Source: AC-49 sp963766605
Lineage (GTDB): Bacteria; Actinomycetota; Thermoleophilia; Solirubrobacterales; Solirubrobacteraceae
DNA length: 64,000 nucleotides
Direction: 5' to 3'
NCBI GenBank assembly: GCA_963766605.1
Contig: CAVYAT010000002.1
Location: forward strand, 568,217 to 632,216
A model generated the notes under the pieces. That model ran no database searches, was not told the origin of the DNA, and worked only from the letters and a program-made list of their open reading frames with translations. Below, one piece after another: positions 27,357-35,780 of the stretch (position 1 is its first letter; each line of letters opens with the position of its first letter). A program made the translations under genes and the position numbers.

Positions 27357-29387
27357 GCGCCGTCGGGAACCACGTCCCGACGCAGCGCGCGATCGGGGCC
27401 CGGTCCGGGGGCTGCCGTGGTCGATCGCTGCGGTCGCCTTGGGACTCTTCCTGCTGACGGCCCCGCAGGCGCAGCTCGTCGCGACAGGTGGCCTTGACCC
27501 TTCCTGGGGCGCCGCGCTGCACGTGACGGCGCATACGAACGTGGTTTGGGGTCGCGAGGTGATGTTCACCTACGGCCCGCTCGGATTTCTCGACATCCCC
27601 GTCTACTACTACGGAGACACCGGTGCGTTGGCCTGTCTTCTACTGGCTGGCCACGCACATCGTCGTGTTCGGGCTGCTTGTGGGTGGCTCTGCGGCCGGC
27701 GCGATCGGTGATCGGCTGGACGCTGGGCTTCCTGCTGCTCACCGGGGCGCTTCATCAACGACGCGGTGCCCCTCATCGCGTTCGCGGTGCGCGGCGGCGC
27801 ACGTGCTGGCCGAGCCGCAGCGCCGACGGGCCGACGGGCTGTTGTTCCCGGCTGGTGATGGGGGTCGGCGGGCGGGCTCGGCGCTGCTGGTCAAGATCAA
27901 CTACGGGTGACGATGATCCTCGTACTCGGCGCCGTGGCGTGCGCTGGCCGTCGGCGGGCCCGACGCAGTGCGTCTGCGCGCCCTCGGCGTGGCCGAAGCG
28001 GGGGGCGCCGTTGTCGGGCTGCTTGGCGGGTGGCTCGTCATGGGCCAACCGCTCGACGCGCTACCCGACTACGTTCACAACGCGGCCCGGGTGGTGTCGG
28101 GCTACTCGGCCGACGATGCAGCTGGAGCAGGCCGGGGACCTGCGGTGGCAATACACCCTGGTCGCGCGATCGTCGTCGCCCTTGGGATCGCGATGTGCCT
28201 GGATCAGCGACGGAAGCCGCGGTCGAAGCTGGGTGGCGCTGTTGTTTGTCGCGTTGCTAGCTTCTTCATGTTCAAGGAGGGCTTCGTTCGCCACGACCTG
28301 CGGCCACGCGTTCGTCGCGTTCTTCACCACTGTCCCGTTCGCGTTCGCGTGGCTGCCGTGGGACACGATGCCCCGGGCGGCGATTGTGCGATCGTGATGG
28401 TTCGTCCTGGCGACGGTCATGTTCGCGTATCGACGCAACGCTCGGTCGATGACGTGTTCTCGCCGTCCCGAAGTCGATCAGCGCCGCCTGATAAGCAGGC
28501 CTCGACGCTCGTCGACGGCGGGCAAGCGGCAAGGCGCTCGAGAACGAAGGGCGAGCCAACGTACTCACCTTCGAGAACGTCGACGGTCGCACTCGCTCGC
28601 TGCTGAGGCGCGGGACGGCCGCGGTGTGGCCAACCGAGAGCGACCTCGTGTGGGCGCTCGGGCTCAAGTGGCGGCCCGTGCCCACCATCCAGAACTACCT
28701 CGGTTATACGCGAGGGCTCGATGCGCTCGACGCCAAGGCGCTGTCCGGACCAAACGCGCCTCGGCGCGTGCTCTACGGCCCCTAGGGAGTCGACGGGCGC
28801 CTTGCGGCGTTCGACACTCCATTGGCCGAGCAGGCCCTGCTGTGCCGCTACCGGGTCGAGCACGCGCAGATGCCGCAGTGGCTTGTGCTGTTGCGCCGCC
28901 GCAACCGCTGCGCGGCGCCTCGGTTGATCGGCAGCGTTCCGCTCGCTTGGGGGGAGCCGGTGACCGTGCCTGCGCCACCCAGTCCGCATGACGTCGTGAC
29001 CGCGCGGGTCGCGGGCGTCGCGCCGACGGGTATCGAGAAGCTTGAGGCCTCGCTGTACAAGGCCAAGGAACGCAGCGTTGTATTCAACAGCGACCCCGCC
29101 GCCGGCATCCACCGGCATCGCCGCCGGGCACAGCGGGTGACGGGCATGGTCGTGCGGGCCGGCCCGGCAGGCCGACTTCCCGGCGCCGCTGGCAGTCGCC
29201 CCCAACCCGATGTCGATGACGTTCTACCGCCAAGGCGCATCGTCGACCGGGCACCCCCTGCGGGTCGACTTCTACGCGACGAGGGTCGGCCGGTGATTGC
29301 CACTACACACCGCAGCCTCGCAGCATGTGCAGCACCGTCCTCCGCGGCCTTCACGTCGGTGAACAGCTGCGGCAGCTCGTCGAGTGA
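27353..29387 (+). CDS. Large polytopic membrane protein of the glycan locus, heavily frameshifted
   Basis: Starts GTG 27353 (SAVGNHVPTQRAIGARSG) and shifts at once into a hydrophobic helix LPWSIAAVALGLFLLTAPQ. Later fragments are VVWGREVMFTYGPLGFLDIP, VFYWLATHIVVFGLLVGGSA, GGAVVGLLGGWLVMGQPLDA, LPDYVHNAARVVSGYSADD, SFFMFKEGFVRHD, AFVAFFTTVPFAFAWLPWDT, and a soluble C-terminal part with AFDTPLAEQALLCRYRVEHA and PNPMSMTFYRQGASSTGHP. The frame changes ten or more times in 2 kb. The YGPLGFL and FKEGFVRHD segments recur in uncharacterised multi-pass proteins next to actinobacterial polysaccharide genes. The exact end is unclear: a TGA near 29294 and one at 29385-29387 are both possible. Function unknown. 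Confidence 0.5.
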
Positions 29388-29439
29388 CCGCCGGCCGACG
29401 TGCTGATGGACCTGATGGCGCCGCGCTGAGGCGCCGGCC

Positions 29440-30108
29440 CTACGCGCGGGCCGACCTGTAGCTGATGATCCTGCAGCCGACGAGCTTGTAGCGCTTCCGG
29501 GACCTGTGGCTCAGGTAGACGATGTCGGTCGGCGAGCCGCAGTGGATGACCCCGCGCCCGAAGTGGGCGTGGACGACGTCGTGGCCCCTGCCGGTGTAGA
29601 TGTAGCTCGTGCCGTGGGCGGCGTAGATGACGTCGTTGCCGGGCCCGCCGTAGAGGTGGTTGACCTGCGTCGGCCGCCAGCCGCTGGGCTTGTAGTCGCC
29701 CCAGATCACGTCGCCGTTGGGGCCGGCGTGGATCGTGTTGTTGCCGTGGCCGCCGAGCAGCTCGTTGTGGTGGCCGTCGGACGGGACGAGATTGTTGTGC
29801 AGCGAGCCGCAGTCGTAGGTGTGACGGCAGTTGCGGTCGTGGACCGAGACGAAGCCGAGGCTGTCGTCGCCGCCGCGGAAGCAGAACGTGTTCTCGTGGA
29901 TCTCGTCGCAGGAGTACGACGGATCGGTGTGGTCGAACGGGTCGTGGCCGGGGCGCCCGTCGAGCGGGCGGTTCCCGTCGTGGCCGTTGATCAGCAGCAT
30001 CCCGTTGATGATCGGCCAATCAGCCTTGCTGGCGTTGGCGAGGGCCGCGGGAGCGGCCAGGGCGCAGGCAATCGCGAGCGCCACCATGACGATGGGGAGA
30101 CGACGCAT
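29440..30108 (-). CDS. Secreted RTX-like (hemolysin-type calcium-binding repeat) protein
   Basis: From ATG 30108 there is a clear signal peptide (MRRLPIVMVALAIACALAAP, then ALA before the cleavage site). The mature about 195 residues contain degenerate nine-residue RTX-type repeats: GGDDSLGFV, LGGHGNNTIHAGPNGDVIWG, YGGPGNDVIYAAHG and YTGRGHDVVHA. These repeats normally form calcium-binding parallel beta rolls. The sequence is histidine-rich and has paired cysteines (CDEIHENTFC, CRHTYDC), so it may be disulfide-stabilised. An ATG at 30135 adds nine residues. It lies between the glycan genes and rfbD, transcribed toward the 27-29 kb membrane gene. Role unknown; cell-surface attachment to the glycan is a guess. 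Confidence 0.62.
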   Translation of the reverse strand: MRRLPIVMVALAIACALAAPAALANASKADWPIINGMLLINGHDGNRPLDGRPGHDPFDHTDPSYSCDEIHENTFCFRGGDDSLGFVSVHDRNCRHTYDCGSLHNNLVPSDGHHNELLGGHGNNTIHAGPNGDVIWGDYKPSGWRPTQVNHLYGGPGNDVIYAAHGTSYIYTGRGHDVVHAHFGRGVIHCGSPTDIVYLSHRSRKRYKLVGCRIISYRSARA

Positions 30109-30176
30109 GAGTTTCAAGATCGACGCTGGACCCATTCGAGCGTGAGCGCCAATGTCCGCTATTGGACGACTGTTAG

Positions 30177-31028
30177 TCAGGAGATCGCGGAGATACGCGA
30201 CACGTAGTCAAACAGTGCGTCATGCCACGGACGTAATGGCGTCAGCCCGAGGTCGTCCGCGCGCGGACGGGCGAGTACGCCGTTGAGCGGCCGGTCGGGT
30301 GAGCCGGGCGCAATCGTCGTCGTCACCGGCTCGATCGGAACGTCGCCGCGTCCGCCGAGTTCGAGGATCGCCTGCGTGAACTCAAACCACGAGCACTCGC
30401 CGCCGGCCGTCAGGTGCACCACGCCGGTCGCCTCCGCCCGCGTCGCCTCGAGCACCGCTGCGGCCAGGTCAGCCGTGAACGTCGGCGACAGGCGCTGGTC
30501 GGCGACCATCTTCAGCGACGCCCCGGGCTCCGACGCCCGCGCCAGCATCCGCGTGACGAAGTTGCCGCCCTTGGACGCGCTGCCGTGCTCGCCATACAAC
30601 CCGGCGCCGCGTACGACGAGCGCCCCGTCGCCGTACGCCAGCGCCGCGTACTCGCCCGCGAGCTTCGTCAGCGCGTAGATCGAACGCGGGTTGGGTAGGT
30701 CGCCCTCGCCGTAGGGCGCGTCGCGCGTGCCGTCAAAGACGTAGTTGGTCGAGAAGTGCACGAGCCGCGCCCCGCGCGAAGCGAGATCGCGGACCGCGCG
30801 GACGTTGACCGCCCACGCGCGGTCGGGCTCGGTCTCGCAGACGTCGACGTTGTGAAACGCGGCGCAGTTGAAGACGACGTCGGGCGCAACGTCATCAAAC
30901 GCGCGCGACACCGCGTCCGGGTCGGAGATGTCCAGCTCGGCGCGCGTGAACGACCGTGCGTCGTCGCCCAACAGCGCCTCGAGGTCGGAGGCGAGCTGGC
31001 CGCCGCCCCCCGTGATCAGTGCTCTCAC
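30177..31028 (-). CDS. rfbD: dTDP-4-dehydrorhamnose reductase
   Basis: SDR of 283 residues (RmlD family) that reduces dTDP-4-keto-L-rhamnose to dTDP-L-rhamnose. The cofactor loop is ALITGGGGQLASDLEALLGD, then LDISDPDAVSRAFDDVAPDV, NCAAFHNVDVCETEPDRAWA, HFSTNYVFDGTRDAPYGEGD and the active-site SIYALTKLAGEYAAL (YxxxK). The C-terminus carries RPLNGVLARPRADDLGLTPL, as usual for the family. The start is GTG 31028, which overlaps the stop of the upstream SDR gene (GTGA). Together with rfbC at 23 kb this supports rhamnose in the exported glycan. Confidence 0.88.
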   Translation of the reverse strand: MRALITGGGGQLASDLEALLGDDARSFTRAELDISDPDAVSRAFDDVAPDVVFNCAAFHNVDVCETEPDRAWAVNVRAVRDLASRGARLVHFSTNYVFDGTRDAPYGEGDLPNPRSIYALTKLAGEYAALAYGDGALVVRGAGLYGEHGSASKGGNFVTRMLARASEPGASLKMVADQRLSPTFTADLAAAVLEATRAEATGVVHLTAGGECSWFEFTQAILELGGRGDVPIEPVTTTIAPGSPDRPLNGVLARPRADDLGLTPLRPWHDALFDYVSRISAIS

Positions 31029-32122
31029 AGGACCGACGGGAACGACTCGAGGGCCGGCTTGAGCTCGTTGAGCAGCTCGAGCCAGCGGATGTTGTAACAG
31101 CGGGGATCGGTCAGCTCGGCCGGTGGCGCCGACGCGATCCGCTCGAGCAGATTGGTCACCGCCTCGAGCACCGAGTGGCGCGGGATGAAGCCGAGCGTCG
31201 TCGACAGCTTGGCGTTGGAGCACTCGTAGTCGCGGGTCAGCTTCGGCGCCGCGACCTCCTCGAGCTCGACCGTGCGCCCGGTCAGCTGGACGCTGCCGGC
31301 CACGAGCAGCGCGAGCTCGCGGATCTGGTAGTTGGAGTGCAGGACGTTGAAGATCTCGCCCCGCACGAGCTCGGTCGGCGCCTCGTAGGCGGCGATCATC
31401 GCGTCGGAGACGTCGCGCACGTCGACCAGTGGCCGCCACATCCAGCCACCGCCGTGCAGCATCAGCCGCCCGGCCAGCAGCGCGTCCTTGACGAACGTGT
31501 TGACGACCAGGTCGTAGCGCATCCGCGGCGACCAGCCGTAGACGGTGCCGTTGCGCAGCAGCACCGGGCACAGGCCGTCGTCGACGAGCTTCAGCAGCGC
31601 CTCCTCGCCGTAGCGCTTGGACGTCGCGTAGGCCGCCTGGGGCTGGATCGGCGCCGTCTCGTCGTGCATGCCCGGCGGCAGCCCGTCGTACAGCGAGCAC
31701 GAGGACGCGAAGACGTAGCGCTCGATCCCTCGCTTGACGCACTCCTGGCCGAGCGTCTCGGTGGCGATCGCGTTCATCTGCCAGTTCGCCTCGGGGTCGA
31801 ACTCGGCCGTCGGGTCATTGCTCAGCCCGCTGAGGTTGATGACGCCGTCGACCCCGTCGAGAACCGTGGCAGGGATGTCGCGCACGTCGGCGACGACGAG
31901 CTCGATCTGGTCGCGGACCGGGGCCAGCGCGTCCTCGCCGAAGTACAGGCGGTCCAGCACGCGAACGCGGTAGCCGCGGGCCAGCAGACGCGGCACGAGC
32001 ACGCTGCCGATGTAGCCGGCGCCACCGGCCACCAGCAGCGTCTGGTCGGCGTCGGGCGCCTGCTCGGCGAGCCCGTTGGTGCGGCTCTCGCCGGGGGCGA
32101 AGGGGGTCGAGTCAGTACTCAT
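31025..32122 (-). CDS. NAD-dependent epimerase/dehydratase (extended SDR)
   Basis: A 365-residue extended SDR. The N-terminal about 28 residues are polar; the NAD loop is LLVAGGAGYIGSVLVPRLLA, followed by VVADVRDIP, the serine-containing YVFASSCSLYDGLPPG and the active-site YATSKRYGEEALLKL (YxxxK). Substrate-side features are RNGTVYGWSPRMRYDLVVN and RPLVDVRDVSDAMIAAYE. Such enzymes oxidise or epimerise nucleotide sugars (UDP-, CDP- or GDP-linked), and close relatives occur with modified heptose or deoxysugar pathways. I cannot assign a substrate. It starts at ATG 32122, divergent from the 32202 gene, and is coupled to rfbD downstream. Confidence 0.75.
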   Translation of the reverse strand: MSTDSTPFAPGESRTNGLAEQAPDADQTLLVAGGAGYIGSVLVPRLLARGYRVRVLDRLYFGEDALAPVRDQIELVVADVRDIPATVLDGVDGVINLSGLSNDPTAEFDPEANWQMNAIATETLGQECVKRGIERYVFASSCSLYDGLPPGMHDETAPIQPQAAYATSKRYGEEALLKLVDDGLCPVLLRNGTVYGWSPRMRYDLVVNTFVKDALLAGRLMLHGGGWMWRPLVDVRDVSDAMIAAYEAPTELVRGEIFNVLHSNYQIRELALLVAGSVQLTGRTVELEEVAAPKLTRDYECSNAKLSTTLGFIPRHSVLEAVTNLLERIASAPPAELTDPRCYNIRWLELLNELKPALESFPSVL

Positions 32123-32201
32123 GGGGCCTCACGGTAGCGGGATGGTCAGAGAAGCCAACGCCCGGCGGCGCCCGAAGTTGTGCCGGTAGCATCGCCGCCC
32201 G

Positions 32202-33065
32202 ATGGACCTGTGCTTTCTTGTGCCGGGCGTCCCGGCGGACGGCGACGTCGCCGCCGAGCACGCTCGGCGCCTCTCCGAGCGCCACTCGGTGACCGTGACG
32301 CCGTGCGGCGACAGCGCCGCCGCGCGCGAACGGACCTACGACGCCGTCGTCGCCTTCGACTGGACCGCCACCGTCCAGCTGTTCGCGTTTGACAGCGCGC
32401 GCCACGTCTACCACGTCGACCGCTTCGCCGACGAGGCGCTGGGCGCCGACCCGCAGCGCTTCGCCGCCCAGCTCAGCTACGACCTGCCGGTCGACTTCAT
32501 CGCTGCCGCGCCGTGGGTCGCACGGGCGCTGGCGCAGCGCCGCCCCGACGCGCGCTGCCTGACCGCCACAACCGGCGTCGCCCGCACGCCGGCCGCGCCC
32601 GAGGCCGTGGTCGTGCTCGACGCCGACCCGCTGCCCGACGTGCTCGCCGGGCGCGTGGTGATCGCCTCGAGCGCCCTGCCCGGCGTCGGCGACGTGATCG
32701 AGCACGCCGTCAACGGGTTCCTGGTCGAGCCCGACGACGACCGCGGGCCCCAGCGCTTCCTGGCGATGCTGGCCGCCGACCGCGAGCAGCTCGAGCGGAT
32801 GGCGGCGGCGGCGGGCGCGACCCCGTGGCCCGATCGCGACGAGGCCGCGGCGGCGTTCGAGGCCGCGCTGGCGACGATCGTCGCCGAGCCGATGCCCGAC
32901 GCCGCGCGCTGGCCAGATCGGCTGATGGCCGACGCGATGGCCGCCGTGGCGGCGCTGGAGGCCCGTCGCCGCGAGCCGCCGACCGCGCCGGGGCAGGCGT
33001 CGCGCTCCGACATGGTCCGAGACGCCGCGGCGCGGCTGCGCTCGGCGGTCAGGCGCGGCTCGTGA
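32202..33065 (+). CDS. Glycosyltransferase-like protein (GT4/GT-B, atypical)
   Basis: A 287-residue protein beginning MDLCFLVPGVPADGDVAAEH, with a Rossmann-like first half (YDAVVAFDWTATVQLF, HVYHVDRFADEALG). In the middle is ASSALPGVGDVIEHAVNGFL followed by VEPDDD, which is the donor-site pattern of GT4 enzymes (GlxEVxxHGxxGxLVxPxD). It is shorter than usual GT4 proteins and the first domain is poorly conserved. The 3-prime end is alanine-rich and basic. It overlaps the next gene by four bases (GTGA), so the two probably work as a pair. Family assignment is moderate. Confidence 0.5.
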   Translation: MDLCFLVPGVPADGDVAAEHARRLSERHSVTVTPCGDSAAARERTYDAVVAFDWTATVQLFAFDSARHVYHVDRFADEALGADPQRFAAQLSYDLPVDFIAAAPWVARALAQRRPDARCLTATTGVARTPAAPEAVVVLDADPLPDVLAGRVVIASSALPGVGDVIEHAVNGFLVEPDDDRGPQRFLAMLAADREQLERMAAAAGATPWPDRDEAAAAFEAALATIVAEPMPDAARWPDRLMADAMAAVAALEARRREPPTAPGQASRSDMVRDAAARLRSAVRRGS

Positions 33066-33934
33066 GCGAGCGACGCGACGTCGTGTTCGTCGGCCGGCGC
33101 GCGGTCTGCTGGCCCGCGCTGATGGAGTCCCCGAGCCACACGATCGAGCCGCGGTTCGTCGAGTTCGCCGACGACGACGCCGGGCGACTCGCGAGGATGG
33201 TGGGCGACGCCGATGTCGTTCTCGTCCTGGCCCCGGCCGAGCTGCCCGGAGGCGCGCTGCGCGACGTGGCGGCCCAGACCGTCGCGATCCTGCCGGCCGG
33301 CTCGCCCGCCGAGGCGCTCGAGCAGATCGCCGACGGCGACTTTGACCGGATCGTCGCGCTGGACCCCGGCCTCGCCGCGAGCAGCGATCGCGTCTGGCGC
33401 TCGCTGGCGCCGCCGGTCAACGACCGGCTGTTCGCGGCGGTCGCGCCGGCGGCCGGGTTGCGGTTCGCGTTCTTCGGCCGCTGGACCGAGCGCCGCGAGC
33501 GCTTCCTGATCGACTCCAAGCACGCCTACGACCTGCTCCACGTCGACGGTGGCGCGACCGGCGATCGGCTGCTCGAGCTCTACGCCACCGTCTCCGTCGC
33601 GGTCAACCTCCACATGACCGACCAACCCGCCTTCGAGCACCGCGTGCCGATGCACCTGGCGGCCGGCCACCTGCTGATCTCCGAGGTGCTCCGGCCGACC
33701 CGCGGGCTCGAGCCGGGCCTCGACTTCCTCGAGGTCCGCACCCATCGCGAGCTGACGAAGATGCTCGGCGCGCTCAACGAGGTGCCCGAGCTGCACCACC
33801 GCGTCCGGCTGCGCGGCCGCCGCAAGGCCGAGCAGTTCCGCGCGTCGGCCGTCTACGAGCGGCTGCTGTCAGACCTCGCGAGCGACATCGGCGCGTTCGG
33901 CTCTGCGCGCGAGACCCACGGAGGTTTCAGCTGA
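33062..33934 (+). CDS. CgeB-like glycosyltransferase family protein
   Basis: A 290-residue GT-B-like protein starting at GTG 33062 (SERRDVVFVGRRAVCWPALM). The C-terminal half shows RFAFFGRWTERRERFLIDSK, AVNLHMTDQPAFEHRVPMHL and AAGHLLISEVLRPTRGLEPG, echoing the 'HxxxxxEHR...ALAxGxxLISE' region of CgeB/GT1-like enzymes that also make up the first domain of the 6.6-10.3 kb glycosyltransferases. It probably acts on the same glycan. It follows the 32202 gene with a four-base overlap and converges with the VOC gene, overlapping by eight bases. Confidence 0.55.
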   Translation: MSERRDVVFVGRRAVCWPALMESPSHTIEPRFVEFADDDAGRLARMVGDADVVLVLAPAELPGGALRDVAAQTVAILPAGSPAEALEQIADGDFDRIVALDPGLAASSDRVWRSLAPPVNDRLFAAVAPAAGLRFAFFGRWTERRERFLIDSKHAYDLLHVDGGATGDRLLELYATVSVAVNLHMTDQPAFEHRVPMHLAAGHLLISEVLRPTRGLEPGLDFLEVRTHRELTKMLGALNEVPELHHRVRLRGRRKAEQFRASAVYERLLSDLASDIGAFGSARETHGGFS

Positions 33935-34367
33935 GCCGCTCGGCCAGTCCGATGATGATGCCCTCGGGGCCACGCACGAAGCAGAGCCGGTAGATGTCCT
34001 TGTACTGCGCGATCTCGCCGACGAGTTCGGCACCGTGGCCGCGCAGGCGCGCAACGACGTCGTCGATGTCGTCGACAGCGAACATGATCCGGCGTATGCC
34101 CAGCGCGTTGGCCGGGGCGTTCTCCGGCTCCGCTCTGACCGCCGGCGGGGAGTGGAACTTCGACAGCTCAACCCGGCTGTGGCCGTCCGGCGTCCGCATC
34201 ATGGCGATGTCGGCACGGACGTCGTCGAGCCCGACCACGCCGCCGACCCACTCCCCCTCGACCTGCGTCTCGCCTTCCAGCTCCATCCCGAGTTCGGCGA
34301 AGAACGCCTTGGCCGCCTCGAGGTCCTCGACAACGATGAGAACGTTGTCCATGCGCTGAAGCGTCAT
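33927..34367 (-). CDS. VOC (glyoxalase/bleomycin-resistance fold) family protein
   Basis: A 146-residue protein with two beta-alpha-beta-beta-beta modules: MDNVLIVVEDLEAAKAFFAE for the first and RRIMFAVDDIDDVVARLRGH for the second. Metal-ligand-like residues are in HSRVELSKFH and RLCFVRGPEGIIIGLAERL (terminal glutamate). Members act as lyases, dioxygenases or resistance proteins; the substrate is not predictable. It does not belong functionally to the glycan cluster as far as I can see. It begins at ATG 34367. Confidence 0.83.
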   Translation of the reverse strand: MTLQRMDNVLIVVEDLEAAKAFFAELGMELEGETQVEGEWVGGVVGLDDVRADIAMMRTPDGHSRVELSKFHSPPAVRAEPENAPANALGIRRIMFAVDDIDDVVARLRGHGAELVGEIAQYKDIYRLCFVRGPEGIIIGLAERLS

Positions 34368-34406
34368 CTCCCCGGAGCATAGGGCCGCCGGCGCGCCGCT
34401 CGCCGG

Positions 34407-34792
34407 TCACGGCTCTCGGTGGTGCCCGCGCAGCTTCGCCGTCAACGCGTACCAGCGCTTGGCCAGCCGCCACGCGTGGGTGTTGAGGACCATCTCGAGC
34501 GTCTGCGACGTGGCCTTCCACTCGTGCTTGAGCCAGTCGCGCTCGCGCTGTAGGTCGTCGCGCTGGGCCTCGAGGCGCGCCCGTTCTGCCTCCAGCCACG
34601 TCTTGGTCTCTTCCAGCCACGTCGTCCTCTCGCGCAGCCAGGCGGTCGTCTCGCGCTCGGACACCAGCGCGTCGGCGAGCTCGTTGATGCGCTCGTCGCG
34701 TCCGGCGAGCAGGCTTTCGAGCTCGGCCGCATGGGCCGCCGGATCGAGCTGCTGGGGGGGCGTCTCGGGAACGACGAATACCCTATCGGCAT
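34407..34792 (-). CDS. Coiled-coil protein with SWR-like tail; start disturbed by a poly-G tract
   Basis: About 125 residues dominated by a coiled coil (LESLLAGRDERINELADALV, RTTWLEETKTWLEAERARLE, REREDW-type repeats rich in Trp-Leu-Glu) and ending VLNTHAWRLAKRWYALTAKL. The last part resembles the W-R-x-basic tails of the proteins at 5338-6606 and 10337-11048. No ATG or GTG is in frame upstream of the coiled coil. The ATG at 34792 (MPIGYSSFPRRPP) comes into frame only if the run of seven G at 34754-34760 (plus strand) were eight. That makes a homopolymer-length error likely. If so, the gene is divergent from ctaA with two bases shared between start codons. Function unknown. Confidence 0.42.
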
Positions 34793-35780
34793 GAGGTTCG
34801 AGGTCTCGCCGCACCGGTTCTGGCGGCTTTCGCAGTTCACCCTGGGCCTGCTGCTGGTCGTGATCGTCACCGGCGCCGGGGTTCGCCTGACGCGTTCGGG
34901 GCTCGGCTGCCCCGACTGGCCGCGCTGCCACGGCGGGGCGCTGCCGCCGCTGCAGATCAACTCGGTGATCGAGTACACCAACCGCGTCCTGTCGGGGCTC
35001 GTCGGGCTCACGGGGCTGGCGGTGTTCATCGCCGCGCTACGCCGCCGCCCCTACCGCCGCGACCTGATGTGGATCGCCGCGACGTTCCCGGTCGGGATGC
35101 TGGTCGGCGAGGCCACGCTCGGCGCGCTGACCGTCGAGCACAAGCTCGAGCCCGGCTACGTGATGGCCCACTTCGGGCTGGCGATGATCGTGATGATCTT
35201 CTCGGTCGCGCTCGTCTGGCGCGCACGCGAGGACCGCCCGAAGCTCAAGCCGCCGCTCGACGGACGGCTCGCGCTGGCGGTCTGGTCGCTCGTGCCGCTC
35301 GGCGCGTTCGTCGTCTTCGCCGGCACCGTCGCCACTGCGGCCGGCCCTCACGCCGGCGGCCAGAAGGACCAGCCCGTGCACCGGCTCACCTTCGACGGCG
35401 GCGACACGCTGCGCTGGGCCGTCCACGCGCACGGCCACATCGCGCTCGTGCTCGGCGTGGTCGCGCTCGCGACGTGGGTCGCGATGCGCTGGATGAACGT
35501 CGGCCGCGAGGTCTTCTGGCCGATGACCGTGCTCGTCGCACTGCTCGGCATCCAGGGCCTGATCGGCCACATCCAGTGGGACCAGCACCTGCCGGCCGGC
35601 CTCGTGTTCGTCCACGTCGCGCTGGCCGCGCTGACCTGGCTGGCGGTCCTGTGGACGGCGTGCTGCGCCGGCAAGCCGTCGTGGCAGCGTGTTCAGGCGG
35701 CGGCCGCGGTGCCGGTATCGGCGCCGATCCCAGCCACCGGCAGCGAGCGCAGCACGAGCAGCGCCACGTCGTCGCGCTGA
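34791..35780 (+). CDS. ctaA: Heme A synthase (COX15/CtaA family)
   Basis: Integral membrane protein of 329 residues with eight helices in two four-helix halves. Family landmarks are QFTLGLLLVVIVTGAGVRLT, RSGLGCPDWPRCHGG with the cysteine pair, INSVIEYTNRVLSGLVGL (histidine-equivalent region), GALTVEHKLEPGYVMAHFGL, and in the second half VHAHGHIALVLGVVALATW and IQWDQHLPAGLVFVHVALAA. It oxidises the C8 methyl of heme O to heme A for cytochrome oxidase. The ATG at 34791 is used because residues from MRFEVSPHRFW align with the family start. The 3-prime end overlaps the convergent phosphatase gene by 88 bases, which encodes only a non-conserved tail. Confidence 0.9.
   Translation: MRFEVSPHRFWRLSQFTLGLLLVVIVTGAGVRLTRSGLGCPDWPRCHGGALPPLQINSVIEYTNRVLSGLVGLTGLAVFIAALRRRPYRRDLMWIAATFPVGMLVGEATLGALTVEHKLEPGYVMAHFGLAMIVMIFSVALVWRAREDRPKLKPPLDGRLALAVWSLVPLGAFVVFAGTVATAAGPHAGGQKDQPVHRLTFDGGDTLRWAVHAHGHIALVLGVVALATWVAMRWMNVGREVFWPMTVLVALLGIQGLIGHIQWDQHLPAGLVFVHVALAALTWLAVLWTACCAGKPSWQRVQAAAAVPVSAPIPATGSERSTSSATSSR

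Noticed and set aside
31019..32137. Plus-strand open frame opposite the SDR gene
   Set aside because: Entirely antisense to a recognisable SDR with NAD loop and YxxxK; no independent motif.
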